This document shows, piece after piece, positions 24,540-32,853 of a stretch of 39,264 bases of DNA (position 1 is its first letter; each line of letters begins with the position of its first letter). The DNA comes from Lachnospiraceae bacterium (GTDB lineage Bacteria; Bacillota; Clostridia; Lachnospirales; Lachnospiraceae). A program made the translations under genes and the position numbers. The DNA is taken from positions 1 to 39,264 of the forward strand of contig JAFRKV010000049.1 in NCBI GenBank assembly GCA_017431515.1, given 5' to 3'. The notes under the pieces are model-generated. The model was given only the letters and a program-made list of their open reading frames with translations, had not been told where the DNA came from and made no database searches.

Positions 24540-25214
24540 ATGGGCGGATTTTTCAGTTACGAAGGCAAATTTTCACAGGTGATGAACAAGATCGTCGATA
24601 TCGTGGTGACGAGCTTTTTGTGGGTTGTGTTCTGCATTCCGATCTTTACCATCGGCGCCTCCACCACCGCTCTTTTCACGGTGATCCGTCAGGTGATCCG
24701 TCAGGAAAAGGGCTACGTGTTCAGAAATTTCTGGAACGCCTTCAAGTCGAATTTCAAGCAGGCCACCGGGATCTGGCTGCTGCTGTTTGCGATCTATGTG
24801 GTCCTTTATCTGGACCGCTATCTCATGCTGAATTATTTCCTGCCCCAGGGGTCGCCCATTGGCGCACTCCACATTTTTTTCACGTTTTTAATGGTCTACG
24901 AGACGATCTGGGCGGTTTACATTTTTGCTTATATTTCCCGCTTTGAACTGGATTGGAAGCATATCCTGAAAAACGCGGCCATCCTTTCCGTGACGAATCT
25001 CCCCTGGTCCGCGCTGATGACCGGGATGGTGATCCTCGCGGGGATTTTGATCCGCTATGTGTCGCCGGCGCTGATCTTTGTGTTCCCGGCCGGCTTTGGC
25101 TGGATCTTTTCCATTATCCTGGAGCGGATCTTCCGGAAATACATGACGCCGGAGGATCTGAAAAAACTGGAGGAAGAGGAAGCGGCGCTGAAGGAAAACG
25201 GAGGCCGCAGATGA
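24540..25214 (+). CDS. YesL family membrane protein (DUF624)
   Basis: A 224-aa integral membrane protein with about five helices. The N-terminal signature FSQVMNKIVDIVVTSFLWVVFCIPIFTIGASTTAL (about 12-45, in parts) is diagnostic of YesL/DUF624. The C-terminus is charged (DLKKLEEEEAALKENGG). YesL genes typically sit in clusters for uptake and breakdown of plant oligosaccharides beside CUT1 permeases; the biochemical role is unknown. GAGGTAGGATATC precedes ATG. Its stop overlaps the next start (ATGA), tying it in translation to the aminotransferase gene, so it bridges the sugar operon and the following genes. Confidence 0.9.
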   Translation: MGGFFSYEGKFSQVMNKIVDIVVTSFLWVVFCIPIFTIGASTTALFTVIRQVIRQEKGYVFRNFWNAFKSNFKQATGIWLLLFAIYVVLYLDRYLMLNYFLPQGSPIGALHIFFTFLMVYETIWAVYIFAYISRFELDWKHILKNAAILSVTNLPWSALMTGMVILAGILIRYVSPALIFVFPAGFGWIFSIILERIFRKYMTPEDLKKLEEEEAALKENGGRR

Positions 25215-26425
25215 TCGCAAGGAAGACGGAGGAAGGGATCTTAAAAGGCTCAGTGATCCGGGCCATGTTCACGGAAGGCAAGGCCATGGCGGAGCGTTAC
25301 GGCGCGGAAAATGTCTATGATTACAGTCTCGGCAATCCCGCGGTGCCGGCCCCGGAGAAACTGAAGAGCGTGATCGCGGATCTCGTGAAGGAGGCCGACC
25401 CCCTGGAGCTCCACGGCTACATGAATAACGCCGGTTTCCCGGAGGTGCGGGACCGGATCGCGGAGGATTTAAACCGTCGCTTCGGAACGAGTTACGACGG
25501 CGCACACATTGTAATGACGGTGGGCGCTGCTGGCGGACTGAATGTGGCATTGAAGACGATCCTCGATCCCGGGGACGAGGTGATCGTGTTTGCCCCCTAT
25601 TTCGGGGAATACAAAAATTATGTCGCGAACTGGGACGGCGCGCTGGTGGAAGTGTCGCCGGATCTTTTTGCCTTTCAGCCGAATCTGACAGAATTGGAGG
25701 AAAAGATCACGCCCCGGACGAAGGCGGTCATCATCAATACGCCCAACAATCCCACAGGCGTCCTGTATTCGGAAGAGACCTTGAAGCGGCTGGGGGAGAC
25801 CCTGACAAAAGCGGGGGAGCGGATCGGACATGCGATCTGCCTGCTTTCGGACGAACCCTATCGGGAGCTGGTGTATGACGGCGCGCAGCAGTCTTTTCCC
25901 GCGAAGCATTACAAGCATACAATTGTCTGCTATTCCTTCAGCAAGTCCTTATCCCTCCCGGGGGAGCGGATCGGGTATCTGGCGGTTTCGCCGGAGATCG
26001 AAGACGAAGACCGCCTTCTGGAGGGACTCACCCAGAGCAACCGCGTGTTGGGATTTGTCAATGCCCCGTCCCTGATGCAGAAAGCAGTGGCAGCATGCCT
26101 TTCGGAAAAAACCGAGCTGGCCTTCTATGACAAAAACCGGAAGCGCCTGTATGAAAGCCTGACGGCATGCGGGTTTTTCTGTGTCAAACCGGAGGGCGCG
26201 TTTTATCTTTGGATGAAGGTGCCGGGAGCGCCGGAAGGGAAAACGGTGACCGCGGAAGAGGAGCAGGCCTTTGTGGACAGGGCGAAGGAGGAGCGGCTTC
26301 TTTTGGTAAAGGGCAGCGCTTTCGGCTGCACCGGATATGTCCGGATCGCGTACTGCGTGTCCCCGGAGATGATTGAGAGGTCGTTGGCGTCGTTTCGGCA
26401 ACTAGCAAAGCACACAGTGAACTGA
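25211..26425 (+). CDS. PLP-dependent aminotransferase, class I/II
   Basis: A 404-aa fold-type I aminotransferase; closest in pattern to aspartate/aromatic or alanine aminotransferases. PLP lysine is K245 in YSFSKSLSLPGERIGY. N180 lies in INTPNNPTGV, D214 and Y217 in LSDEPYREL, and the substrate-carboxylate Arg near the C-terminus in GYVRIAYC. An N-terminal DYSLGNPAVPAPEKL stretch matches the class. ATG 25211 overlaps the YesL stop (ATGA). It is followed after 4 bp by a HisC-like gene. The substrate cannot be fixed from sequence; amino donor specificity and pathway are unassigned. Confidence 0.9.
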   Translation: MIARKTEEGILKGSVIRAMFTEGKAMAERYGAENVYDYSLGNPAVPAPEKLKSVIADLVKEADPLELHGYMNNAGFPEVRDRIAEDLNRRFGTSYDGAHIVMTVGAAGGLNVALKTILDPGDEVIVFAPYFGEYKNYVANWDGALVEVSPDLFAFQPNLTELEEKITPRTKAVIINTPNNPTGVLYSEETLKRLGETLTKAGERIGHAICLLSDEPYRELVYDGAQQSFPAKHYKHTIVCYSFSKSLSLPGERIGYLAVSPEIEDEDRLLEGLTQSNRVLGFVNAPSLMQKAVAACLSEKTELAFYDKNRKRLYESLTACGFFCVKPEGAFYLWMKVPGAPEGKTVTAEEEQAFVDRAKEERLLLVKGSAFGCTGYVRIAYCVSPEMIERSLASFRQLAKHTVN

Positions 26426-26429
26426 GACT

Positions 26430-27506
26430 ATGATGAGATACTTCGAACAACACATCCGGCGGGTGACCCCCTATACGCCGGGGGAACAGCCGAAAGAAAC
26501 GGATATCATCAAACTGAATACCAATGAGAACCCTTATCCGCCGGCGCCGGGCGTCAGGAAGGCATTGCAGGAAATGGATTATGATCTCCTGCGGCGCTAT
26601 CCGGATCCTGCGGGAGAACCTTTACGTTCCGCCATCGCCCGGGAACTGCATCTGAAAAAAGAAGAGGTCTTTGTGGGCGTAGGGTCGGATGATGTGCTGG
26701 CCATGCTGTTTCTCACGTTTTTCAACGGCGACCGTCCGATCCTGTTTCCGGACATCACCTATTCCTTTTATGATGTCTGGGCGGAGATGCTGCGGATCCC
26801 CTACGAGACCAAGCCGTTGGATCAAAACTTCACCATCAGAAAAGAGGATTATTTCGGGGAGAACGGCGGCATCGTCATCGCAAACCCCAACGCTCCCACG
26901 GGAACGGCGCTTGACCTTTCGGCGCTGCGGGAGATCATAGAGAGAAACCGGGAGTCCATCGTCATCGTGGATGAAGCCTACATTGATTTCGGGGGAGAAA
27001 GCGTGGTACCCTGGATCCGGGAATATGACAACCTTCTGGTGACCCAGACCTTTTCCAAATCCAGATCCCTGGCGGGCATGCGGATCGGGGAGGCGCTTGG
27101 CTGCGAAACCCTGATCCGTTATCTGAACGACGTGAAGTATTCCTTTAATTCCTATACCATGAATACGACGGCGATTCTGGCCGGTGCCGCAGCCCTTTCA
27201 GACCGCGCTTATTTTGAGGAGACGAGGCAGAAGATCATCGAAACCCGCATCTGGACGGCGGAGAAACTTCGGGAACTGGGGTTTGCTTTTTCGGATTCTG
27301 TCACGAATTTTCTGTTTGTGACCCATCCGGTGGTGGACTGCGAGGCGCTTTATGTAGCGCTGCGGGAGCAGAAGATCTACGTGCGGCATTTCAGTAAGCC
27401 CGCGCGGATCGCGCCTTACCTCCGGATCACCATCGGGACAAAGGAAGAAATGGAGGCGCTGCTTGGCGCCATCCGGGAATATATGAAAAAAGAAGGAGCA
27501 TTATGA
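26430..27506 (+). CDS. hisC: Histidinol-phosphate aminotransferase-like
   Basis: A 358-aa HisC-type aminotransferase, typically converting imidazole-acetol phosphate and glutamate to histidinol phosphate. PLP lysine is K210 (TFSKSRSLAGMRIG). LNTNENPYPP (29-38), ANPNAPTGT (151-159) and VDEAYIDF (180-187) are HisC hallmarks. RYPDPAGEPLRSAIA (56-70) fits the substrate cap. No other histidine gene is nearby, so it may instead serve aromatic or phenylalanine transamination, or be a second copy. Start ATG 26430 (or 26433) lacks a good ribosome site and lies 4 bp after the previous gene, so coupling is likely. Its stop overlaps the next start (ATGA). Confidence 0.85.
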   Translation: MMRYFEQHIRRVTPYTPGEQPKETDIIKLNTNENPYPPAPGVRKALQEMDYDLLRRYPDPAGEPLRSAIARELHLKKEEVFVGVGSDDVLAMLFLTFFNGDRPILFPDITYSFYDVWAEMLRIPYETKPLDQNFTIRKEDYFGENGGIVIANPNAPTGTALDLSALREIIERNRESIVIVDEAYIDFGGESVVPWIREYDNLLVTQTFSKSRSLAGMRIGEALGCETLIRYLNDVKYSFNSYTMNTTAILAGAAALSDRAYFEETRQKIIETRIWTAEKLRELGFAFSDSVTNFLFVTHPVVDCEALYVALREQKIYVRHFSKPARIAPYLRITIGTKEEMEALLGAIREYMKKEGAL

Positions 27507-28366
27507 AAGCATTCGGAGCATTTATCAAAGACATTCTGAAAGGCATCGTGATCGGCCTGGCCAACGTGATCCCCGGGGTCAGCGGCGGCACCATGATGGT
27601 GGTCATGGGGATCTATGACAAACTGATCCATTGCCTCAGCCACCTTTTCAAGGAGTTTAAGAAAAACATCATCTTTTTGCTGCCCATCATCATCGGTATG
27701 CTGATCGCGATCTTCGGCGGTTCGGTGGTGATCGAGTTTTGCTTTAACAGGTTTCCGTTTCCCACGACCCTGTTTTTCATCGGCCTGATCCTGGGCGGTC
27801 TGCCGATGATGATCGGAAAGGTGAAAGGAAATAAAGTGAAGGCCGGTCATGTGATCGCCTTTGCCGCTTTCTTTGCCCTGGTCATCGCCATGGCGCTGCT
27901 GTCCGGCACTACAGGAAAAGAAGCGGTGCTGACGATGGAGCCCTTAAGCCTGCTGCTGCTGTTTTTGGTGGGCGTGATCTCCGCGGGAACCATGGTGATC
28001 CCCGGCGTCAGCGGATCCATGGTGCTGTTGATCCTGGGCTATTATAATCCGGTGATCAGTACCATCAGCCAGTTCATGTCCGCGTTGAAGAACGGTGACA
28101 AGGAAGTCCTGATCCAGAGTTTTGTCTTCCTGCTGCTGTTCGGCATCGGCGTGCTGGTGGGGATTGCGGGCTTCGCGAAGCTCATCGAAGCGATTTTCAA
28201 GAAGTTCCCGCTCTATGCATATTGGGCGATTATCGGACTCATTGTGGCGTCACCCATCGGCATCATCATGATGGCAAACTTCGGCGCGCTGACGGTGGGA
28301 CCTGTGCTGATCGGCATCGTCTGTCTGGCGGCAGGATGCCTCATTGCATACAAACTGGGTGAATAA
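27503..28366 (+). CDS. DUF368 membrane protein, undecaprenyl-phosphate flippase type
   Basis: A 287-aa polytopic membrane protein with about eight helices. Two internal repeats each carry the PGVSG signature: NVIPGVSGGTMMVVMGIYD (about 21-39) and VIPGVSGSMVLLILGYYN (about 164-181). DUF368 proteins (PopT) have been shown to help recycle undecaprenyl phosphate across the membrane for wall synthesis. The start overlaps the hisC stop. The following gene encodes a peptidoglycan-type deacetylase, which fits a wall-related pair. The family is recognised with confidence; activity in this organism is inferred. Confidence 0.92.
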   Translation: MKAFGAFIKDILKGIVIGLANVIPGVSGGTMMVVMGIYDKLIHCLSHLFKEFKKNIIFLLPIIIGMLIAIFGGSVVIEFCFNRFPFPTTLFFIGLILGGLPMMIGKVKGNKVKAGHVIAFAAFFALVIAMALLSGTTGKEAVLTMEPLSLLLLFLVGVISAGTMVIPGVSGSMVLLILGYYNPVISTISQFMSALKNGDKEVLIQSFVFLLLFGIGVLVGIAGFAKLIEAIFKKFPLYAYWAIIGLIVASPIGIIMMANFGALTVGPVLIGIVCLAAGCLIAYKLGE

Positions 28367-28387
28367 AAAAGGAGCAGAAGAGACCGT

Positions 28388-29446
28388 ATGGAAAAGGGAA
28401 AAGAAAAGAAACCGTTATGGATACGCCTTCTGATTTGCGCCGGCGCACTGGGCGCTGTGGTGCTGGTGTTTCTCCTGATCGAAAAGGGGATCGACAAATC
28501 CGGCGCCGTGGAAAAAGCGGAGGCGAAGCTGCAGGAGCGTGTGGCGAAACGCGAGGAAAAGAACGCCATGGATGCGGTGGTGACGGAGACACCGGCGACG
28601 GAAACCGCTGCAGCCGTCACGGAAACCGCAGAAGCCGTGCCGGAGACTGAGACGGAGCTTGCCTTCCCCACGGTGACGGAAGAGGGAAGCACGGATCCGG
28701 AAGGAAATGTGACCTCCATCGCGCTGACGAATCCGCAGCTGGATGTCAGTGCTTACGACCCCACCCTGGTGGAATGGGGAAGCGGCGGACCGACGGATGC
28801 GTATGGCAGGCCGGACGGCTGCACCCTGTACCAGAAAAAATACGGCGATCTGTCCGCATACTTTATCATGCCCTGGGACGAGGGAGAACCGAAAAAAGTT
28901 TACCTGACCTTTGACATCGGTTATACCAACGAATACACGGTGCAGATCCTGGACACCTTGAAGGAAAAGGGCGTGAAGGGCGTCTTTTTCGCGACGCTTC
29001 CCGTAGTGCAGGAGGACAAAGAGATCTGCCAGCGGATCATCAACGAGGGACACGAACTGGGCAACCACAGCGTGACCCATACCAATATCGTCGCAAAGAG
29101 CGTGGAGGAACAGCAGAAGGAACTGATGGACGTCCACAATGCTGCCGTGGAAAACTACGGCTATGTCATGCATCTGTGGAGGTATCCGGAAGGCAAGTTT
29201 TCCCAGCAGGGGCTTGCGGTAGTGAATAACTGCAATTACCGCAGCGTGTTCTGGAGCTTTGCGCACAGGGATTGGTATGTGGACAATCAGCCGGATGTGA
29301 ATGAAACCAGGACGAAGGTGATCAACGCGCTGCATCCGGGGGCGATCTATCTTTTGCACGGGATCTCCGCGACAAACGCGGCGGTGCTGGGGGATCTCAT
29401 CGACGCCGGAATCGCCCAGGGATACACCTTCGAATTGCTTCAGTAG
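28388..29446 (+). CDS. Membrane-anchored polysaccharide deacetylase, PdaA-like
   Basis: A 352-aa CE4 (NodB) enzyme, probably acting on peptidoglycan outside the membrane. There is one N-terminal helix (about 11-30), then a long Thr/Glu-rich linker (about 60-115). Motif 1 reads TFDIGY (174-179): the catalytic-base Asp D176 is kept, but the second, usually metal-binding Asp is Ile. The B. subtilis muramic-acid deacetylase PdaA also departs from TFDD here. Motif 2 HSVTH (227-231) and R265 in RYPEGKFS are intact, as is the ending AIYLLHGISATNAAVLGDLID, which resembles PdaA. A spore-cortex or delta-lactam role is possible but not shown. GGAGCAG precedes the ATG. Confidence 0.88.
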   Translation: MEKGKEKKPLWIRLLICAGALGAVVLVFLLIEKGIDKSGAVEKAEAKLQERVAKREEKNAMDAVVTETPATETAAAVTETAEAVPETETELAFPTVTEEGSTDPEGNVTSIALTNPQLDVSAYDPTLVEWGSGGPTDAYGRPDGCTLYQKKYGDLSAYFIMPWDEGEPKKVYLTFDIGYTNEYTVQILDTLKEKGVKGVFFATLPVVQEDKEICQRIINEGHELGNHSVTHTNIVAKSVEEQQKELMDVHNAAVENYGYVMHLWRYPEGKFSQQGLAVVNNCNYRSVFWSFAHRDWYVDNQPDVNETRTKVINALHPGAIYLLHGISATNAAVLGDLIDAGIAQGYTFELLQ

Positions 29447-29482
29447 GCGGGTGGAATGCGGTTTTGCGCAGGCCGCTGCGGG

Positions 29483-29511
29483 TTGAATTTTTCCGTTTTT
29501 TCTGGCATAAT
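29483..29511 (+). promoter_or_regulatory. Promoter of the chemoreceptor gene
   Basis: TTGAAT (29483-29488), a 17-bp spacer and CATAAT (29506-29511), each one or two mismatches from consensus. It lies 36 bp upstream of ATG 29547. A vegetative sigma-A type site; no sigma-28 motif is seen. Confidence 0.6.
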
Positions 29512-29546
29512 ATTTGCGTATGAAAATGGTTTGGGGGGAACAGCAT

Positions 29547-30887
29547 ATGGGGACTACCAATGGAGAGACATCCCGGGCGAAGGTGCCGCTGACGCGGTCA
29601 ATGCTGGCGAAGATTTTGCTGGTGCTTTGCGCGGGAGTCCTTTTTACAGGGATCGTATTGATCGTGATCGCAGCCACGGAACTTAAGAACAATGTGGCTG
29701 ACAGCGCGCTGGTGAACCGCGCTGTGGGGCAGATGATTCTCGCGGGGGTCATCATCTTTGCCATCGTGCTGGTGATCGGGATCGTGGCTGTGAGACAGAT
29801 GATCCGTCCGCTGACCCAGTTGACGGCCATTGCGGATAAAGTGGCGGATCTGGACTTTACGGAGAATCCCGAACAGGAGAAATTAAATCAGCGGAGTGAC
29901 GAGATCGGCATGACGAGCCGCGCCATTGACAGGCTTCATACGGAGCTTTCCGCGATCATTTCCGCGATCCGCGTGCAGGGCGAACAGCTGCGCTCCACGA
30001 ATACCGCCTTTACCAGAGAGTTTGACGAGATCGTGGAAAATGTGATCCATGTCAACAGCGCGGTGGAGGAGATCGCCAGCGGCAGCACCACCCAGGCGAA
30101 TGAGACCAGCGGCGCGGGAGAAGCAGTAAATGACATCGGCGATGCTATCGCTTTGAACGGGGAGTCGGTGCATTCCCTGGAAGACTCCATCCTGAAGATG
30201 AACGATCTGTCCGACCAGTCCAACGACATGTTGAACGACCTGGAGGACATCAATAACAAGACCACTCTGGCCATCAACACGGTGACGGAGCAGACGAATG
30301 CGACCAACCGCTCCGCGGAAAAGATCCGCGACGCAGTGACGCTGATCCAGGATATCGCCGCCCAGACCAATCTCCTTTCTCTGAACGCATCCATCGAAGC
30401 GGCCCGCGCCGGCGAAGGCGGCAGAGGATTTGCGGTGGTGGCGGAGGAGATCAGGAAGCTTGCGGAGAATTCCGCAGAGTCAGCCGGCACCATCGAAGAG
30501 ATCACCTACGAACTGATCGGCAATTCCGAGGATTCCGTGGAACGGATGAAAGGGCTTTCCGAGGACGCCGTGATCCAGGCGGAGAAACTGAAAAACACCA
30601 AGGATTCCTTTGCGGGGCTGCAGCAGGAAATCCTCAATGTATCGGAAGCGTCCCATGATATCTTTAACCATACGGATACCATCAACAAATTGAAGAACCA
30701 TATCAGTGATGCCATCGAGCAGCTGGCGGCCATCGCCCAGGAAAACGCGGCCTCCACGGAGGAAACCTCCGCCAGCATGAGCACGCTGACCACGACCATT
30801 GATAAATGCAAGGAAGAGACGGAGACGTTGTCGGAGCTGTCTGCAAAGCTGAATGAGCAGACCGGACGTTTCCGGTTTGATGCGTAA
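29547..30887 (+). CDS. Methyl-accepting chemotaxis protein, minimal sensor
   Basis: A 446-aa chemoreceptor. ATG 29547 is chosen because GGGGGGAA lies 6 nt upstream. Two helices (about 20-45 and 57-80) enclose only about a dozen extracellular residues, so there is no periplasmic sensing domain. A HAMP segment follows ([22 protein letters not shown], about 81-102). The signalling hairpin is highly conserved: [40 protein letters not shown] lies in the middle of the cytoplasmic coiled coil. No C-terminal CheR-tether pentapeptide is seen. It may sense through the membrane or from inside the cell, or respond to partner proteins. Confidence 0.93.
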   Translation: MGTTNGETSRAKVPLTRSMLAKILLVLCAGVLFTGIVLIVIAATELKNNVADSALVNRAVGQMILAGVIIFAIVLVIGIVAVRQMIRPLTQLTAIADKVADLDFTENPEQEKLNQRSDEIGMTSRAIDRLHTELSAIISAIRVQGEQLRSTNTAFTREFDEIVENVIHVNSAVEEIASGSTTQANETSGAGEAVNDIGDAIALNGESVHSLEDSILKMNDLSDQSNDMLNDLEDINNKTTLAINTVTEQTNATNRSAEKIRDAVTLIQDIAAQTNLLSLNASIEAARAGEGGRGFAVVAEEIRKLAENSAESAGTIEEITYELIGNSEDSVERMKGLSEDAVIQAEKLKNTKDSFAGLQQEILNVSEASHDIFNHTDTINKLKNHISDAIEQLAAIAQENAASTEETSASMSTLTTTIDKCKEETETLSELSAKLNEQTGRFRFDA

Positions 30888-30957
30888 AGGCGCAGCGAGG
30901 GCTGTGACAAGGATACATCAGAAAAGCCGTGACTTAGATCAGAAAGGAGGGAGCGTG

Positions 30958-32850
30958 ATGTTTAGTACAGGCTATACCCCTGTAGGCGATGTGCTTGCGA
31001 TGTCATTGTCGCTTCTTCTTGTGGTGCTCATCAGTACCGCTTACATGACGAAAAAGAAGACCTTCCTGATCTTCCAGGTCATGCTGGTGACGGAAATGGT
31101 GGCGGCGATCTCGGATATGGTCTATCACATGCTGTTGGATGTTGCGCCGGTGCCGATGGTTCCCGTTTATCTGCTGCGGATGCTCCAGCATGCCGCGCTG
31201 TACCTTCTGCTCTGGCTGTTTATCTATTACATTCAGGAAATTCTCCATCTTCCGAAACCGGCCAGACGGCATTATTTCTCCATTTCCGGCATTGCGGTTC
31301 TGGCAGCGTGCGGATTTGACATTGTGATGACCGTGACCGGCAAGGGCTTTCAGGTTTCCCCCTACGGGATCATCAGAGAATCCGGCGGGGTGTTCGCGAT
31401 TTCCTATGCGTTCTTTATCGGGATGATCTTTTTCCTGCTGATCCGTTACCGGGCGCGGCTGGTGCGACAGATCTTCCGCGGCCTGTTGTTGACCTTCTTT
31501 TTCTGCCTCGTTATTCACGGCATCCAGGGTTGGAACAGACAGTCGTCCTTTACCACGGCGATCTATATTCTGCCGATTATCGCGTTGATGTATCTCCTGC
31601 ATTCCAATCCTTATGAGACGACCACCGGCGCGGTCAATGAGGAATCTTTTACAGACACTGTCATAGAGGCTTATCGGAAGAAGCAGAGGATGATGCTGAT
31701 GTTTCTCCATCTGCAGGACTTTGAAAGCTACAACTCCTTTACCGAGGATCTGCAGTTTGAGATTTTCCGGTTCTTTACCGGCATTGTGAAAAAAGGCACT
31801 CTGTTCCGCGTGGCGGGAGGCCGGCTGGCACTGACTTTCAAGGAAGTGGACAACCCGGACATGGAAGATGTTTCCAGAAAGGTGGAGCAGAGTTTTTACA
31901 ACCTTTATGAGCGCTATCGGCTTCCGTTCAAAGTGGTGATCATGGAGAGCGACGAGGAGATCAGCAAACATGAGGCTTACACCAAGTTCCTGCTTTTCAT
32001 GGAGGACCGTATCCCGTTAAATACCTATTATCATGTGACGGATGGAGACAAAGCGCTGTTTAAGAAACAGCAGATGATCCTGGCGCAGTTGGAGGATATT
32101 GCGGAGAAAGGCGATCCGGATGATCCCCGGGTACGGGTCTACTGCCAGCCGGTTTATCATGTGAGGAACCAGATGTATGATACGGCGGAAGCCTTGATGC
32201 GTCTGGAATTGCCGGAGCTCGGCACGGTTTTTCCGGATCAGTTCATCCCCCTTGCGGAGGAGAACAGGCTGATCCATGCATTGTCTCTGGTGATATTGCA
32301 TAAGACCTGCCGTGAGATCCGAAAACTGACGGACGAGGGATACATCATCAACCGGATCTCCGTGAACTTCGCGGTGCAGGAAGTGTATGACCCGCATTTC
32401 TGCGAGGATATCCTGCGGATCATTCAGGCCAACGGCATCGGGTGTGAAAAGATCGCCATCGAGCTGACGGAGAGCCAGAACACCGCGGATTTTGAAATGG
32501 TGAAATCCAGGATCGAGGAGCTTCAGAAGCACGGCATCAAATTTTATCTGGATGATTTCGGCACCGGATACTCCAACGTGGAACGTATCATGGAGCTGCC
32601 CTTTGACATCATCAAATTTGACCGGTCGCTGGTGATTGAATCCGGCAAGAACGAAAATTCCGAATACATGGTCAACACCTTCGCGGACATGTTCCGGCAT
32701 TTGGATTACCGGGTTCTTTACGAGGGCGTGGAGGATGACAATGATGAGGAACGATGCATTCGGATGTATGCGCAGTACCTGCAGGGCTATAAGTACAGCA
32801 AGCCCATTGCGATCGAGCGGCTGCGCGATTTCCTGACAAAGGCGGCTTAA
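30958..32850 (+). CDS. Membrane EAL phosphodiesterase with degenerate GGDEF
   Basis: A 630-aa protein with about seven N-terminal helices (residues 10-215), a degenerate GGDEF domain (about 240-370; GGRLA at 287-291 replaces GGDEF) and a complete EAL domain (about 390-628). Catalytic residues are present: E411 in AEALMR, N470 in SVNFAV, E505 in LTES, D532-D533 in LDDFGTG, K553 in IKFDRS and E589 in EGVED (the usual T is D). It should hydrolyse cyclic-di-GMP. ATG 30958 has AGAAAGGAGGGAGCG upstream. It follows the MCP by 70 bp and precedes pcrA by 3 bp, so the three may be cotranscribed. Ligand of the membrane sensor is unknown. Confidence 0.92.
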   Translation: MFSTGYTPVGDVLAMSLSLLLVVLISTAYMTKKKTFLIFQVMLVTEMVAAISDMVYHMLLDVAPVPMVPVYLLRMLQHAALYLLLWLFIYYIQEILHLPKPARRHYFSISGIAVLAACGFDIVMTVTGKGFQVSPYGIIRESGGVFAISYAFFIGMIFFLLIRYRARLVRQIFRGLLLTFFFCLVIHGIQGWNRQSSFTTAIYILPIIALMYLLHSNPYETTTGAVNEESFTDTVIEAYRKKQRMMLMFLHLQDFESYNSFTEDLQFEIFRFFTGIVKKGTLFRVAGGRLALTFKEVDNPDMEDVSRKVEQSFYNLYERYRLPFKVVIMESDEEISKHEAYTKFLLFMEDRIPLNTYYHVTDGDKALFKKQQMILAQLEDIAEKGDPDDPRVRVYCQPVYHVRNQMYDTAEALMRLELPELGTVFPDQFIPLAEENRLIHALSLVILHKTCREIRKLTDEGYIINRISVNFAVQEVYDPHFCEDILRIIQANGIGCEKIAIELTESQNTADFEMVKSRIEELQKHGIKFYLDDFGTGYSNVERIMELPFDIIKFDRSLVIESGKNENSEYMVNTFADMFRHLDYRVLYEGVEDDNDEERCIRMYAQYLQGYKYSKPIAIERLRDFLTKAA

Positions 32851-32853
32851 CAG

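Noticed and set aside
28415-29830. A 471-codon minus-strand frame opposite the deacetylase and MCP
   Set aside because: It crosses two real plus-strand genes and their intergenic promoter, shows no domain, and has no ribosome site.
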